Origin: Pararhodobacter zhoushanensis
Lineage (GTDB): Bacteria; Pseudomonadota; Alphaproteobacteria; Rhodobacterales; Rhodobacteraceae
DNA: 64,000 bases
Assembly (NCBI RefSeq): GCF_025949695.1
Contig: NZ_JAPDFL010000001.1
Location: 1,594,001-1,658,000 of the forward strand
Reading direction: 5' to 3'
In this document: positions 52,109 through 60,430 of the stretch, piece after piece
Layout of the letters: the number at the start of each line of letters is the position of its first letter
Position numbering within the stretch: position 1 is the stretch's first letter
Program-made: the position numbers and the translations under genes
The notes under the pieces: generated by a model
Database searches by the model: none
Seen by the model: the letters and a program-made list of their open reading frames with translations, nothing else
Told to the model about the DNA's origin: nothing

Positions 52109-53029
52109 TCAGACCGGCGCGTTCCAGCGGCCATCAAAGGCATGAGCGCGGAAATGTTCGACCAGCGCGTCGATGAACAGGCGGGTGCGCGCGGGCAGGT
52201 GGACCCGCGAGGGGAAGACCACATTGGTGGTCAGGCGTGGCAGATCCCAGTCGGGCAGCACGCGTACCAGCCGCCCGGCATCGAGATCGGCGTCGATCAC
52301 ATAGATCGGCTGGGACAGGATGCCGATCCCGTCCAGCGCCGCGCGGCGCAGCAGCCGGCCGTCATTGGCGGTGATGCGGCCCTTGACCGGCAGGCGCAGG
52401 GTCTCGGACCCGCGGGTGAAGGACAGGTGCTCCCAGTCATCCGACAAGGTGTAGAGCAGCAGGTCATGCGCGGCCAGATCGGCGGGGGATTGCGGCGTGC
52501 CGTGGGTCTTGAGGTAGTCGGGCGAGGCGGCCAGCACCCGCGGGATCTCGGCCAGTTTGCGGATGGTGACCGAGCTGTCCATCTCGACCCGGCGGATGCG
52601 GATCGCCAGATCGAGGTCGCTGTCGATCACGTCCAGATAGCGGTTCGAGATCTGCAGATCGACGTCGACTTGCGGATAGCGGCGGGTAAAGGCGCGGATC
52701 ACCGGCATCAGGTGGATCTGCGCGAAGGACAGCGAGGCCCCGACGCGCAAAACCCCGCGCGGCTCGACCGAGACAAGGCTGATGCTCTCTTCTGCCTGTG
52801 ACAGCGTGGCGAGGATGTCGCGGGCATGCTCGGCGAAGCGCTCGCCCTCGGGCGTGAGCGACAGATGGCGGGTGGTACGCTGGACCAGCCGCACGCCCAG
52901 CCGGTTTTCCAACCCGCTGAGGTGACGGCTGACGCCCGAGACCGACATGCCCAGCGTATCGGCGGCGCGGGTCAGGCTGCGTTCGTCTGCGACACGCACA
53001 AAAGCAGTCAGTTCCGAGAAGCGGTCCAT
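52109..53029 (-). CDS. LysR-family transcriptional regulator
   Basis: A 306-residue LysR protein of the CrgA/DsdC-like group: MDRFSELTAFVRVADERSLTRAADTLGMSVSGVSRHLSGLENRLGVRLVQRTT-type helix-turn-helix head (Ser-Gly-Val-Ser in the recognition helix), then a periplasmic-binding-like effector domain with ILSQPIYVIDADLDAG-type late segment. GAGG lies before the ATG. It is divergent from the maleylacetate reductase operon and converges on pcaR with 8 bases between. It most likely activates the hydroxyquinol operon; the inducer is unknown. Confidence 0.87.
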   Translation of the reverse strand: MDRFSELTAFVRVADERSLTRAADTLGMSVSGVSRHLSGLENRLGVRLVQRTTRHLSLTPEGERFAEHARDILATLSQAEESISLVSVEPRGVLRVGASLSFAQIHLMPVIRAFTRRYPQVDVDLQISNRYLDVIDSDLDLAIRIRRVEMDSSVTIRKLAEIPRVLAASPDYLKTHGTPQSPADLAAHDLLLYTLSDDWEHLSFTRGSETLRLPVKGRITANDGRLLRRAALDGIGILSQPIYVIDADLDAGRLVRVLPDWDLPRLTTNVVFPSRVHLPARTRLFIDALVEHFRAHAFDGRWNAPV

Positions 53030-53056
53030 TGTTGACCTCAGCGCAAGAAATTTAAG

Positions 53057-53071
53057 GGAATATTCACATAA
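53057..53071. promoter_or_regulatory. Operator-like site in the lysR/maleylacetate reductase gap
   Basis: GGAATATTCACATAA matches the right half and centre of three sites before the iac-type operon (GGTAATaTTCACGTA). It lies 28 bases before the lysR start, in the 180-base divergent promoter region, and could be either a LysR site or a copy of the shared operator. Confidence 0.45.
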
Positions 53072-53209
53072 AGCGGCGCGGCACTCAAGCCGCAGGTCTG
53101 ACGGGGCGTGGAATTCTTGCGTGTGTTGCAAAAGTGTTTCCCAATTAACGTGATTTATCCCGCAACTATGCAGTGCCACACTCGGCCACCTGAGTTTGGT
53201 CTGGACCCG

Positions 53210-54340
53210 ATGACGCAAGACAACGCCCCCCTTCACGCCACTGGCCCCGCGCCCCTTCCGGGATACGATGGCCGGGGCTTCACCTATGTTGCGCGTCCCG
53301 GACGCGTGGTGTTCGGCACAGGCACGCTGGCGCAACTGCCTGCCGAGGTGGACGCGCTGGGGGCCAGCCGCGCGCTGATCCTGTCAACGCCGCAGCAACG
53401 CGGGCAAGCCGAAGCGGTGGCGCAGTTGCTGGGCGCGCGGGCGGTGGGCATCTTTGACGGCGCGGCCATGCACACGCCGGTCGAGGTGACGCAAACCGCG
53501 CTGGCTGTGCTGGGCGATATCAAGGCGGATGTGCTGGTCGCGATTGGCGGCGGTTCGACGACCGGGCTGGGCAAAGCCTTGGCCCTGCGCACGGATTTGC
53601 CGCAGGTGGTGCTGCCGACGACCTATGCCGGGTCCGAGATGACGCCGATCTTGGGCGAGACCGAGGGCGGCGTGAAGCGCACGCAGAGCAGCGACAGGGT
53701 GCTGCCCGAGGTGGTGATCTATGATGTGGCGCTGACGCTGGGCCTGCCGGTGGCGATGTCGGTGACCAGCGGGCTGAACGCCATCGCCCACGCGGTCGAG
53801 GCGCTCTATGCCCAGAACGCCAATCCGGTGGTCGATCTGATGGCGCTTGAGGCGATCGGCGCGATCAGCGCCGCGCTGCCGGTGATCGTGCGCGAGCCGG
53901 GCAACGGGCAGGCTCGGTCGCAGGCGCTGTATGGTGCGTGGCTGTGCGGCATCTGTCTGGGGGCGGTCGGCATGGCGCTGCATCACAAGCTTTGTCACAC
54001 GCTGGGCGGCAGCTTCGGGCTGCCCCACGCCGAAACCCACACCGTCATCCTGCCGCACGCGCTGGCATATAACGCCCCGGCGATCCCCGGCGTGATGGCG
54101 CGTCTGGCGCGGGTGCTGGGGCCGGACCCGGCGCGGGCGCTGTTCACGCTGGCGGCTGAAGGGGGTGTGCCGACCTCGCTTGCGGCGCTGGGCATGCCCG
54201 GGGACGGGCTGGACCGCGCCACCGCGCTGGCGCTGGCCAATCCCTATTGGAACCCGCGCGCGCTGGAGGCGGCCCCCTTGCGGGCGTTGCTGGCCCGCGC
54301 GCAGGCGGGCGCACCGCCGATGCTGGAGGAGAGAGCATGA
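53210..54340 (+). CDS. Maleylacetate reductase
   Basis: A 376-residue member of the iron-alcohol-dehydrogenase fold that reduces maleylacetate to 3-oxoadipate with NADH. It has RPGRVVFGTGTLAQLPAEV, the NAD loop AIGGGSTTGLGKALAL, LPTTYAGSEMTPILGETEGG (family hallmark), and LHHKLCHTLGGSFGLPHAETH, where histidines line the active site. ATG 53210 is taken since the conserved region follows; an ATG at 53168 is also in frame and no good ribosome site marks either. Overlaps the dioxygenase gene by four bases; together they process hydroxyquinol. Confidence 0.9.
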   Translation: MTQDNAPLHATGPAPLPGYDGRGFTYVARPGRVVFGTGTLAQLPAEVDALGASRALILSTPQQRGQAEAVAQLLGARAVGIFDGAAMHTPVEVTQTALAVLGDIKADVLVAIGGGSTTGLGKALALRTDLPQVVLPTTYAGSEMTPILGETEGGVKRTQSSDRVLPEVVIYDVALTLGLPVAMSVTSGLNAIAHAVEALYAQNANPVVDLMALEAIGAISAALPVIVREPGNGQARSQALYGAWLCGICLGAVGMALHHKLCHTLGGSFGLPHAETHTVILPHALAYNAPAIPGVMARLARVLGPDPARALFTLAAEGGVPTSLAALGMPGDGLDRATALALANPYWNPRALEAAPLRALLARAQAGAPPMLEERA

Positions 54341-55176
54341 GCGCGTATTTGACCGAAGAAACCTCGACCCAGACCGTCAACGCCCGGATGGACACCAGCG
54401 CGGACCCGCGGCTGCGCCGGGTGATGGGGGCACTGGTCGAACACCTGCACGCCTTCATCAAGGACGTCGAGCTGACCGAAGAGGAATGGGGCGTCGCCAT
54501 CGATTTCCTCACCAAGACCGGCCAGATCTGCGGCGACACGCGGCAGGAATTCGTGCTGTTGTCGGACGTGCTGGGCGTGTCGATGCTGGTCGACGCGATC
54601 AACCACCGCTTCGAGCAGGGCGCGACGCCAACCACGGTTTTCGGCCCGTTCCACGTCGAGGGCGCGCCTGAGCGGGCGATGGGCGCGTGTATCAGCGCCG
54701 ATGGCAAGGGCGAGATTTGTCTGTTCGAGGGGCGGGTGACCGATCTGGACGGCAACCCGGTCGAAGGCGCCTGTCTGGATGTGTGGTCCGACAATGCCGA
54801 CGGGTTCTATGACGTGCAGCAGCCCGGCATCCAGCCGCAATGGAACAACCGCGGGATTTTCCGCACCGGGCCGGACGGGCGCTATGCGTTTCGCGGCATC
54901 CGTCCGATCTCGTACCCGATCCCCGATGACGGGCCGGTCGGCAAGATGCTGGCGGCGCTGGGGCGGCATCCGTGGCGGCCTGCGCATATGCATTTTCTGG
55001 TCTCGGCCCCGGGCTTTCGCCGGGTGATCACCCACACCTTCGTGGCGGGCGATCCCTATCTGACCTCGGACGCCGTGTTCGGCGTCAAGGATGCTCTGAT
55101 CGTCGATTTCGAGCGGGTCGAGACCGCGTCCGAGATCTGGCGCGCGCCGTTCGATTTCATTTTGCAGCGCGCCTGA
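54337..55176 (+). CDS. Intradiol ring-cleavage dioxygenase, hydroxyquinol 1,2-dioxygenase type
   Basis: A 279-residue non-heme iron(III) enzyme. The four iron ligands are visible: Tyr158 (GFYDVQ), Tyr193 (SYPIPDDGPVG), His217 and His219 (RPAHMHF), closely matching Tyr164/Tyr197/His221/His223 of the Nocardioides hydroxyquinol enzyme (from memory). The N-terminal helical dimer domain is present, so it is the catechol/hydroxyquinol group and not protocatechuate 3,4-dioxygenase. SDAVFGVKDALIV and the coupled maleylacetate reductase gene point to hydroxyquinol; activity on catechol is possible. The ATG overlaps the previous stop (ATGA). Confidence 0.88.
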   Translation: MSAYLTEETSTQTVNARMDTSADPRLRRVMGALVEHLHAFIKDVELTEEEWGVAIDFLTKTGQICGDTRQEFVLLSDVLGVSMLVDAINHRFEQGATPTTVFGPFHVEGAPERAMGACISADGKGEICLFEGRVTDLDGNPVEGACLDVWSDNADGFYDVQQPGIQPQWNNRGIFRTGPDGRYAFRGIRPISYPIPDDGPVGKMLAALGRHPWRPAHMHFLVSAPGFRRVITHTFVAGDPYLTSDAVFGVKDALIVDFERVETASEIWRAPFDFILQRA

Positions 55177-55217
55177 GCGCTGCGGTTTCCCATCCCTCTG
55201 TACAGAAAGACAGCGAC

Positions 55218-56726
55218 ATGAAGATCAGCCCCCCTGACGCCCTCGTTTCGGCTATCGCGCCGGCGGTTGCCGATTTCCTCAAGGCCCCCAAGATGCTGAT
55301 CGGACGCGATCAGGTCGCGGCGGCCAAGGGCGCGACCTATCCGGTCTATAACCCCGCAACCGGGCTGGAGCTGGCGCAGGTGCCCGCCGGCACGGCCGAG
55401 GATGTGGATCTGGCCGTGCGCGCGGCGCAGGCGGCATTCACCGGGCCGTGGTCGCAGATGCTGCCGGTCACGCGGCAGAACCTGATGTTGAAACTGGCGC
55501 AGCTGATCGAGGATAACGGCGAGGAACTGGCGCAGCTCGAGACGCTGAACAACGGCAAATCGATCATGCTGTCGCGTCTGGTCGAGGTGCAATCCTCGGC
55601 CGAATACATCCGCTACATGGCGGGCTGGGCGACCAAGATCCAAGGGTCGACGCTGGATGTGTCCATCGCGATCCCGCCGGGCATGCAGTATCAGGCCTAT
55701 ACCCGCAAAGAGGCGGTCGGCGTGGTGGCGGCGATCACGCCGTGGAACTTCCCGCTGAACATGGCGGTGTGGAAGATCGCGCCCGCGCTGGCGGCGGGGT
55801 GCACGGTGGTGCTGAAACCGGCGGAGGAGACGCCGCTGACCTCGATGCGTCTGGCGCAGCTGTGTCTTGAGGCCGGGTTCCCCGAGGGCGTGGTCAACGT
55901 GATCACCGGCATGGGCGAGGATGCGGGCGCGCCGCTGGTGGCGCATCCGGGCATCGCGAAGATCACCTTCACCGGCTCGACCGAGACCGGCAAGCTGATC
56001 GGCGTTCAGGCGATGAAGGACATGAAGCGCGTCACGCTGGAGCTGGGCGGCAAGGCCCCGATGGTGATGTTCGACGATATGGATCTGGACCTGCTGGGGG
56101 CGGCGGCGGGGATCGGCGCGTTCTTCAACTCGGGCCAGACCTGCTGCGCCGGGACGCGGATCTATGCGCAAAAGGGCATCTACGAGAAGGCGCTCGAGGT
56201 GATCGCCAATGTCACCCGCAGCCTGCCGATCGGCCCCGGCCTGAACCCCGGCAACCAGATCAACCCGGTGGTCTCGGCCCGGCATCAGGCGCATGTCAAA
56301 GCCTGCATCGCGCGCGGCATCGAGCAGGGGGCGAAGCCTGTCATCGGTGGCAGCGCGCCCGAGGCCGGCTTCTACGTCGCACCCGAGCTGTTCACCGATG
56401 TGCGTCAGGATATGGGTCTGATGCAGGAAGAGATTTTCGGCCCCGTCGTCACCATGACGCCCTTTGACGACCCCGAGGACGCGATCCGCATGGCCAATGA
56501 CACGCGCTATGGTCTGGGCGCGTCGATCTGGACCAGCGATCTGAACAAGATGATGCGCTATGTGCCGCGCATTCAGGCCGGGACGGTCTGGGTCAACAGC
56601 CACAATATTCCCGACCAGAACATGCCGTTTGGGGGCGTCAAGCAATCGGGCATCGGGCGCGAGCACGGGGCGGGGGCGCTGGACAACTACCTCGAAACCA
56701 AGTCGGTCTGCATCGCATACCGTTGA
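55218..56726 (+). CDS. NAD(P)-dependent aldehyde dehydrogenase
   Basis: A 502-residue ALDH-superfamily enzyme: ITPWNFPLNMAVWKIAPALAAGCTVVLKP (cofactor and Asn-oxyanion region), FTGSTETGK, the general base Glu in LELGGKAP, catalytic Cys309 in SGQTCCAG, and EEIFGPV. The class resembles phenylacetaldehyde/betaine-aldehyde-type dehydrogenases. It is the third gene of the maleylacetate reductase operon, 41 bases on, and is followed by a strong terminator. An arylacetaldehyde (for example indole-3-acetaldehyde to indole-3-acetate) would fit the iac-type cluster next door, but that is inference. Confidence 0.85.
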   Translation: MKISPPDALVSAIAPAVADFLKAPKMLIGRDQVAAAKGATYPVYNPATGLELAQVPAGTAEDVDLAVRAAQAAFTGPWSQMLPVTRQNLMLKLAQLIEDNGEELAQLETLNNGKSIMLSRLVEVQSSAEYIRYMAGWATKIQGSTLDVSIAIPPGMQYQAYTRKEAVGVVAAITPWNFPLNMAVWKIAPALAAGCTVVLKPAEETPLTSMRLAQLCLEAGFPEGVVNVITGMGEDAGAPLVAHPGIAKITFTGSTETGKLIGVQAMKDMKRVTLELGGKAPMVMFDDMDLDLLGAAAGIGAFFNSGQTCCAGTRIYAQKGIYEKALEVIANVTRSLPIGPGLNPGNQINPVVSARHQAHVKACIARGIEQGAKPVIGGSAPEAGFYVAPELFTDVRQDMGLMQEEIFGPVVTMTPFDDPEDAIRMANDTRYGLGASIWTSDLNKMMRYVPRIQAGTVWVNSHNIPDQNMPFGGVKQSGIGREHGAGALDNYLETKSVCIAYR

Positions 56727-56730
56727 CAAC

Positions 56731-56760
56731 AAAAGGGGCGGCCTGCGGGCCGCCCCTTTT
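56731..56760. terminator. Bidirectional terminator after the aldehyde dehydrogenase gene
   Basis: AAAAGGGGCGGCC (56731-56743) pairs perfectly with GGCCGCCCCTTTT (56748-56760), loop TGCG; A- and T-runs on the two sides let it stop both the dehydrogenase operon and the convergent NTF2-like gene. Confidence 0.93.
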
Positions 56761-56778
56761 GCTGCGTGTCGTGTGACC

Positions 56779-57345
56779 TCAGGGTTTCATCAGCATCGAT
56801 TTGGACGGGTAGTCCGACGCCCAGGTCGCGGGCAGGGGGGCGACGAAGACGTTCTCGGTCCGGGTCCGGGTGATGCGCCACTGGCCGTCGGCCTCTTTGC
56901 GGAACCCGTTGAACAGCCGCGACGAGCGCAGCAGCGCCTTGCCGTCGGAAAAGAGCCAGGGCTGCATATGGACCCATTGGCCATCCGCCGTGACGCCATC
57001 GGCGTTCACGTAGATCTGCTCGGACGTCAGGTAGTGACAGTTCAGGATCAGCGCCGGGTCTTGCTTGCCGCCCCAGAAACCCTCGAAGTGCTTGCGGATC
57101 GCGGGCGCTCCGACGGCGCGGCCAAACTGGTTGTCGTAGTATTCGCCCACGCCTTCCCAGACGGCGTCTTCGGTATAAAGCGCCATGATCAGGTCGATGC
57201 GCTCGGCATCGTCGGCGACGCCGAATTCCGGCATCGGCGTGTCGCACAGAAACATGTAGCGGGCTTGAATGCGGCGGATCTCGGCCTCGGCTTCGAGGAT
57301 CTCGATGCGGCGGGTGAGGGCGGCGAGTTGGGTGTCTTGGGTCAT
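56779..57345 (-). CDS. NTF2/SnoaL-like protein
   Basis: A 188-residue cone-fold protein. After an N-terminal coiled helix (LAALTRRIEILEAEAEIRRIQARYMFLCDT) come the typical SnoaL elements: IDLIMALYTEDAVWEGVG, GAPAIRKHFEGFWGG, HYLTSEQIYVNADGVTADG and a GQWRITRTRTENVFVAP end. No clear catalytic pair can be assigned. GGAGGTCCC precedes the ATG. It is divergent from the iac-type operon and shares its control region; iac clusters elsewhere include a small accessory gene iacI, and this could fill that place, but identity is not shown. Confidence 0.75.
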   Translation of the reverse strand: MTQDTQLAALTRRIEILEAEAEIRRIQARYMFLCDTPMPEFGVADDAERIDLIMALYTEDAVWEGVGEYYDNQFGRAVGAPAIRKHFEGFWGGKQDPALILNCHYLTSEQIYVNADGVTADGQWVHMQPWLFSDGKALLRSSRLFNGFRKEADGQWRITRTRTENVFVAPLPATWASDYPSKSMLMKP

Positions 57346-57421
57346 GGGACCTCCTGAGCATCGGCCATCGGGGGCCGGGGTACGATGCGGGAACGGTAAA
57401 GACACTGGGCTTCGGGTCAAG

Positions 57422-57440
57422 CGGTAATATTCACGTAATT
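57422..57440. promoter_or_regulatory. Operator-like site A before the iac-type operon
   Basis: CGGTAATATTCACGTAATT. The core GGTAATATTCAC is a near-palindrome centred on AATATT (its reverse complement is GTGAATATTACC). It lies 77 bases before the NTF2-like gene start. The same 12-mer, with one change or two, recurs at 57488 and 57653. Confidence 0.65.
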
Positions 57441-57482
57441 CCGATCGTACCGCCGCAAAACAGTCTTGCGAATTTCGCAAAA

Positions 57483-57506
57483 GATAACGGTAATATTCAT
57501 GTTATC
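57483..57506. promoter_or_regulatory. Operator-like site B before the iac-type operon
   Basis: The second copy of the core reads CGGTAATATTCATG (57488-57501) and is framed by a perfect GATAAC/GTTATC inverted repeat (57483-57488 and 57501-57506), which gives a 24-base dyad, the size of a TetR- or GntR-type operator. It lies about midway in the 354-base gap between the divergent genes; the stretch between 57507 and 57650 holds no gene that can be supported. Confidence 0.65.
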
Positions 57507-57652
57507 GTTACACGGATGAGCGCCCGGCGACAGGACGCTCCCTGGCTGGTCCGCCACAGGCGACCGGCCCGCGATGCTGCGCGCGCATCTGTGTAAGGCA
57601 CTGTAAAAACTGCAGATCACGCGAAATTTGTGCTTGATCGCTTTTCGTTTTA

Positions 57653-57671
57653 CGGTAATTTTCACGTAGTA
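57653..57671. promoter_or_regulatory. Operator-like site C before the iac-type operon
   Basis: CGGTAATTTTCACGTAGTA, 29 bases before the amidase start, framed by TTTAC and GTAGTAAA. With one base changed in the core it matches site A closely. Its position, overlapping the probable start of transcription, fits repression. Confidence 0.65.
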
Positions 57672-57699
57672 AATCACGCAATGAAAAGCCGACTCACCC

Positions 57700-58863
57700 A
57701 TGTCCGTCCCTCCGACTGTTGCAAAACACGCCCTTGTCGCCCCGCTGGATCTGGGCGGTGACGGCCTGCGCGTGGTGGTCAAAGATTGCATTGATATTGC
57801 CGGTTACGCGACGCGCTGCGGCTCTCGCGCCTTTGACGACGCAGTGCCTGCGGACCGTCATGCCGAGGTGGTGCAGGCGCTGCTGGACGCCGGGTGCCGG
57901 ATCACCGGCAAGACCAACATGCACGAGCTGGCATACGGCATGACCGGGGTGAACGAGGCTTACGGCACGCCGGTCAACCCGCGCTGGCCGGACCGGATTC
58001 CGGGTGGCTCGTCCTCGGGCTCGGCGGTGGCGGTGGCGGCGGGGATCTGCGATTTCGGCGTTGGCACCGATACCGGCGGTTCGGTGCGCCAACCGGCGAT
58101 CTGTTGCGGCGTCTACGGTATCAAGCCGACCTATGGGCGGATCTCGCGCAAGGGGCTCAGCCCGGCGGCATCGTCGCTGGATTGCGTCGGCGCTTTCGCC
58201 CGCGACATGGACATGCTGATCGCCGCGATGCAGGCGATGGACCCAAGCTTTGCGCCCGTCACCCTGACCACCGCACCGCGTCTGGCGCGCATCAAGGCCG
58301 AGCTGGACGACGAGGTCGGTCAAGCGCTGGTCTATGCCCTGATGGAGGGCGCTCCCGAGGTCGACTACGTGACGCTGCCCTCGCTGGAGGCGGCGTTTGC
58401 GGCGGGCATGACGGTGATCGGCGCGGAAACCGTCGCGGCCTTCGGGCATCTGCTGGATGAGGGCGCGCCTCTGGGCGCTGACATCCGTGCCCGCCTGACG
58501 GCCAGCCGCGCGATCACCCCCGACCAACTGGCGCAGGCCGAAGCCGTGCGCGCGGCGTTCACCGCCGAGGTCGACGCGGTGCTCGCCACAGCCGAGGCGC
58601 TGATCACCCCGGCGCTGCCGATGGTGCCGCCGACCCTGACCGAGGCGCAAGACCCCAAGACCGTGCTGCCGCTGACGCGCTTTCTGCGCCCGTTCAATCT
58701 GAGCGGCCACCCCGCGATCGTGATCCCCTCGCGCCGCCCGTCCGACGGGCTGCCGGTCGGGCTGCAACTGGTGGGGCGCAAGTATGACGATGCCCGGCTG
58801 TGCGCCATTGCGAAATGGCTGGCCGAAAGCCTTCCGGCCTTCAAGGAAAAGGACGCTGTTTGA
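57700..58863 (+). CDS. Amidase, IacH-like
   Basis: A 387-residue amidase-signature hydrolase with the Ser-cisSer-Lys triad: Lys28 in VVVKDCID, the GGSSSGSAVAVAAG loop with cis-Ser104/105, and nucleophile Ser128 in GTDTGGSVRQP. It is shorter than GatA (about 480), so not a tRNA amidotransferase. In iac clusters (indole-3-acetate degradation) an amidase of this kind, IacH, is a constant member and is thought to open an amide or lactam intermediate. First gene of the operon here; its stop overlaps the next ATG (TGATG). Confidence 0.8.
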   Translation: MSVPPTVAKHALVAPLDLGGDGLRVVVKDCIDIAGYATRCGSRAFDDAVPADRHAEVVQALLDAGCRITGKTNMHELAYGMTGVNEAYGTPVNPRWPDRIPGGSSSGSAVAVAAGICDFGVGTDTGGSVRQPAICCGVYGIKPTYGRISRKGLSPAASSLDCVGAFARDMDMLIAAMQAMDPSFAPVTLTTAPRLARIKAELDDEVGQALVYALMEGAPEVDYVTLPSLEAAFAAGMTVIGAETVAAFGHLLDEGAPLGADIRARLTASRAITPDQLAQAEAVRAAFTAEVDAVLATAEALITPALPMVPPTLTEAQDPKTVLPLTRFLRPFNLSGHPAIVIPSRRPSDGLPVGLQLVGRKYDDARLCAIAKWLAESLPAFKEKDAV

Positions 58864-60008
58864 TGAGTGTGACAACCGAGCTGAAACCCGATCTGGCGGC
58901 CGAGAAAGCCCGCGTGCTGGCACAGATCCGCGCCCGGCGGGCCGAGTTCACCGCGCTGCGCCATGTGCCGGTCGATATGGTGGCCGAGCTGAAGAAGATC
59001 GGTGTTTACCGCGCCTTTGTGCCCGAGCGGTTTGGCGGCGACGGGCTGACCCCGTCGCAGTTCTGCCGCCTGATCGAGGATATCTCTGCCGCCGACGCCT
59101 CGACCGGCTGGGTGGCCAGCTTCGGGGTTTCGGCGACCTATCTGGCCGCGCTGCCGGTCGATACCTATGCCCAGATCTTCGGCAAGAACCCTGACACGGT
59201 ATTCGCGGGCGCGATGTTCCCGCCGCAACCGGCCGAGATCGTCGACGGCGGGTTCAAGGTGCGGGGGCGCTGGCCGTGGTGCTCGGGCGTGATGGGGGCC
59301 GATATCGTCGGTGCCGGGATCAAGGTGAGCGGCGACAACAGCCCGCTGCCGCGCGTCGCGGTGATGCCGCGCAGCAAGGTGACGGTGGACGAGACCTGGC
59401 GTTCGGTTGGTCTGTCGGCGACCGGCAGCCACGACACGGTGGTCGAAGATGTGGTGGTCGCGCCCGAGTGGACCTTTATCCGCGGTGGCAAGCCGATGAT
59501 GGAGGACCGCGTGTTCCACTATCCGGCGATGGCGCTGGCGGCGCAGGTGCTGGCCGTTGTCGCGCTGGGCACCGCGCGCGAGGCGCTGGACTGGCTGCAC
59601 GGCGACGCGATGCGCCGGGCCTCGATCACCGGTGCCCCCAGCCCGGGCGCGCGCCCCTATGTGCAGGCCGAATACGCCAAGGCCGAGAGTCTGCTGATGG
59701 GCGCGCGGGCGGCATTTTACGACACGATTGACCAGGCCTGGGAGCAGATGCTCACCCAAGGCGCGGTCGACCGCCAGACCCATGTGCGTCTGCGGATGGT
59801 CGCCAGCAAGGCCGCGCATGACGGGGCCGAGGCGGCGCGGCTGGCTTTCGTTCTGGGCGGCTCGGACGCGATGTTCACCGGGCATCCGCTGGGTCGCTGC
59901 ATGATCGACGCGGCCTGCGTCGCCCAGCACGCCTTTATGGGCGAGGGCACCTGGACCGCTGCCGGGGCCACGCTGTTCGAGCAGCCCACCGTGCCCGGCT
60001 TCCCCTGA
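58863..60008 (+). CDS. Acyl-CoA dehydrogenase-fold flavin monooxygenase, IacA-like
   Basis: A 381-residue protein with the acyl-CoA dehydrogenase fold: N-terminal helical part (VDMVAELKKIGVYRAFVPERFGGDGL), beta domain (GFKVRGRWPWCSGVMGADIVGAG) and C-terminal helices (EYAKAESLLMGARAAFYDTIDQAW). WPWCSG and the lack of the dehydrogenase catalytic Glu setting are typical of group D two-component monooxygenases, which use reduced FAD or FMN from a separate reductase. The flavin reductase-like gene at the window end would supply it. IacA performs the first indole-ring oxidation of indole-3-acetate. Confidence 0.8.
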   Translation: MSVTTELKPDLAAEKARVLAQIRARRAEFTALRHVPVDMVAELKKIGVYRAFVPERFGGDGLTPSQFCRLIEDISAADASTGWVASFGVSATYLAALPVDTYAQIFGKNPDTVFAGAMFPPQPAEIVDGGFKVRGRWPWCSGVMGADIVGAGIKVSGDNSPLPRVAVMPRSKVTVDETWRSVGLSATGSHDTVVEDVVVAPEWTFIRGGKPMMEDRVFHYPAMALAAQVLAVVALGTAREALDWLHGDAMRRASITGAPSPGARPYVQAEYAKAESLLMGARAAFYDTIDQAWEQMLTQGAVDRQTHVRLRMVASKAAHDGAEAARLAFVLGGSDAMFTGHPLGRCMIDAACVAQHAFMGEGTWTAAGATLFEQPTVPGFP

Positions 60009-60054
60009 TCCGCCCCCTGCGGGCTGCCCCTGATTTTCCGAAAAGGACCGTTTC

Positions 60055-60426
60055 ATGACTGACCAGACCCCGATCCGCACCTTGTTGTGCATGAACAACC
60101 ACCAAAGCTTTTTCGATCTGCCCTTTGACCAGATCGGCAAGGTCTGGAAGGCAACGCAGGCCTATATGTCGGGTGTCGCCGGTATCGAGGGCGCCACGAT
60201 CATCGGCACCTTCGATGACGACCAGACGATGGTCGGCACCTCGCGCGGGTTTCCCTTCACCTGGTACATGCTGGTCGATTTCCCCAACCGCGACGCGGTC
60301 AAGGCTGCCTGCAACCTGCTGCGCACCATCGAGGTGGGCGACGACGGTCACCGCCTTTGGAAATACATGAGCGTCGAGGCCCGTCTGGGCCGCGCGCTGG
60401 AAATCCCTCAAGCCCACAGGAGCTGA
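60055..60426 (+). CDS. Small conserved protein, IacB-like position
   Basis: A 123-residue soluble protein with no familiar motif: TLLCMNNHQSFFDLPFDQIGKVWKA at the start, VAGIEGATIIGTFDDDQTMVG, and a WYMLVDFPNRDAVKAACNLLR segment. The alternating strands and helices suggest a dimeric alpha-beta barrel (ferredoxin-like) fold. In iac clusters a protein of this size (IacB) follows iacA, and its role is not firmly known; the match is by position and size, not by confirmed homology. The 46 bases before it are untranslated, with GGACC upstream. Confidence 0.6.
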   Translation: MTDQTPIRTLLCMNNHQSFFDLPFDQIGKVWKATQAYMSGVAGIEGATIIGTFDDDQTMVGTSRGFPFTWYMLVDFPNRDAVKAACNLLRTIEVGDDGHRLWKYMSVEARLGRALEIPQAHRS

Positions 60427-60430
60427 ACCC

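Noticed and set aside
57700..58863. gatA, glutamyl-tRNA amidotransferase subunit A
   Set aside because: The protein is about 90 residues too short, no gatB or gatC is adjacent, and it sits in an oxygenase operon.
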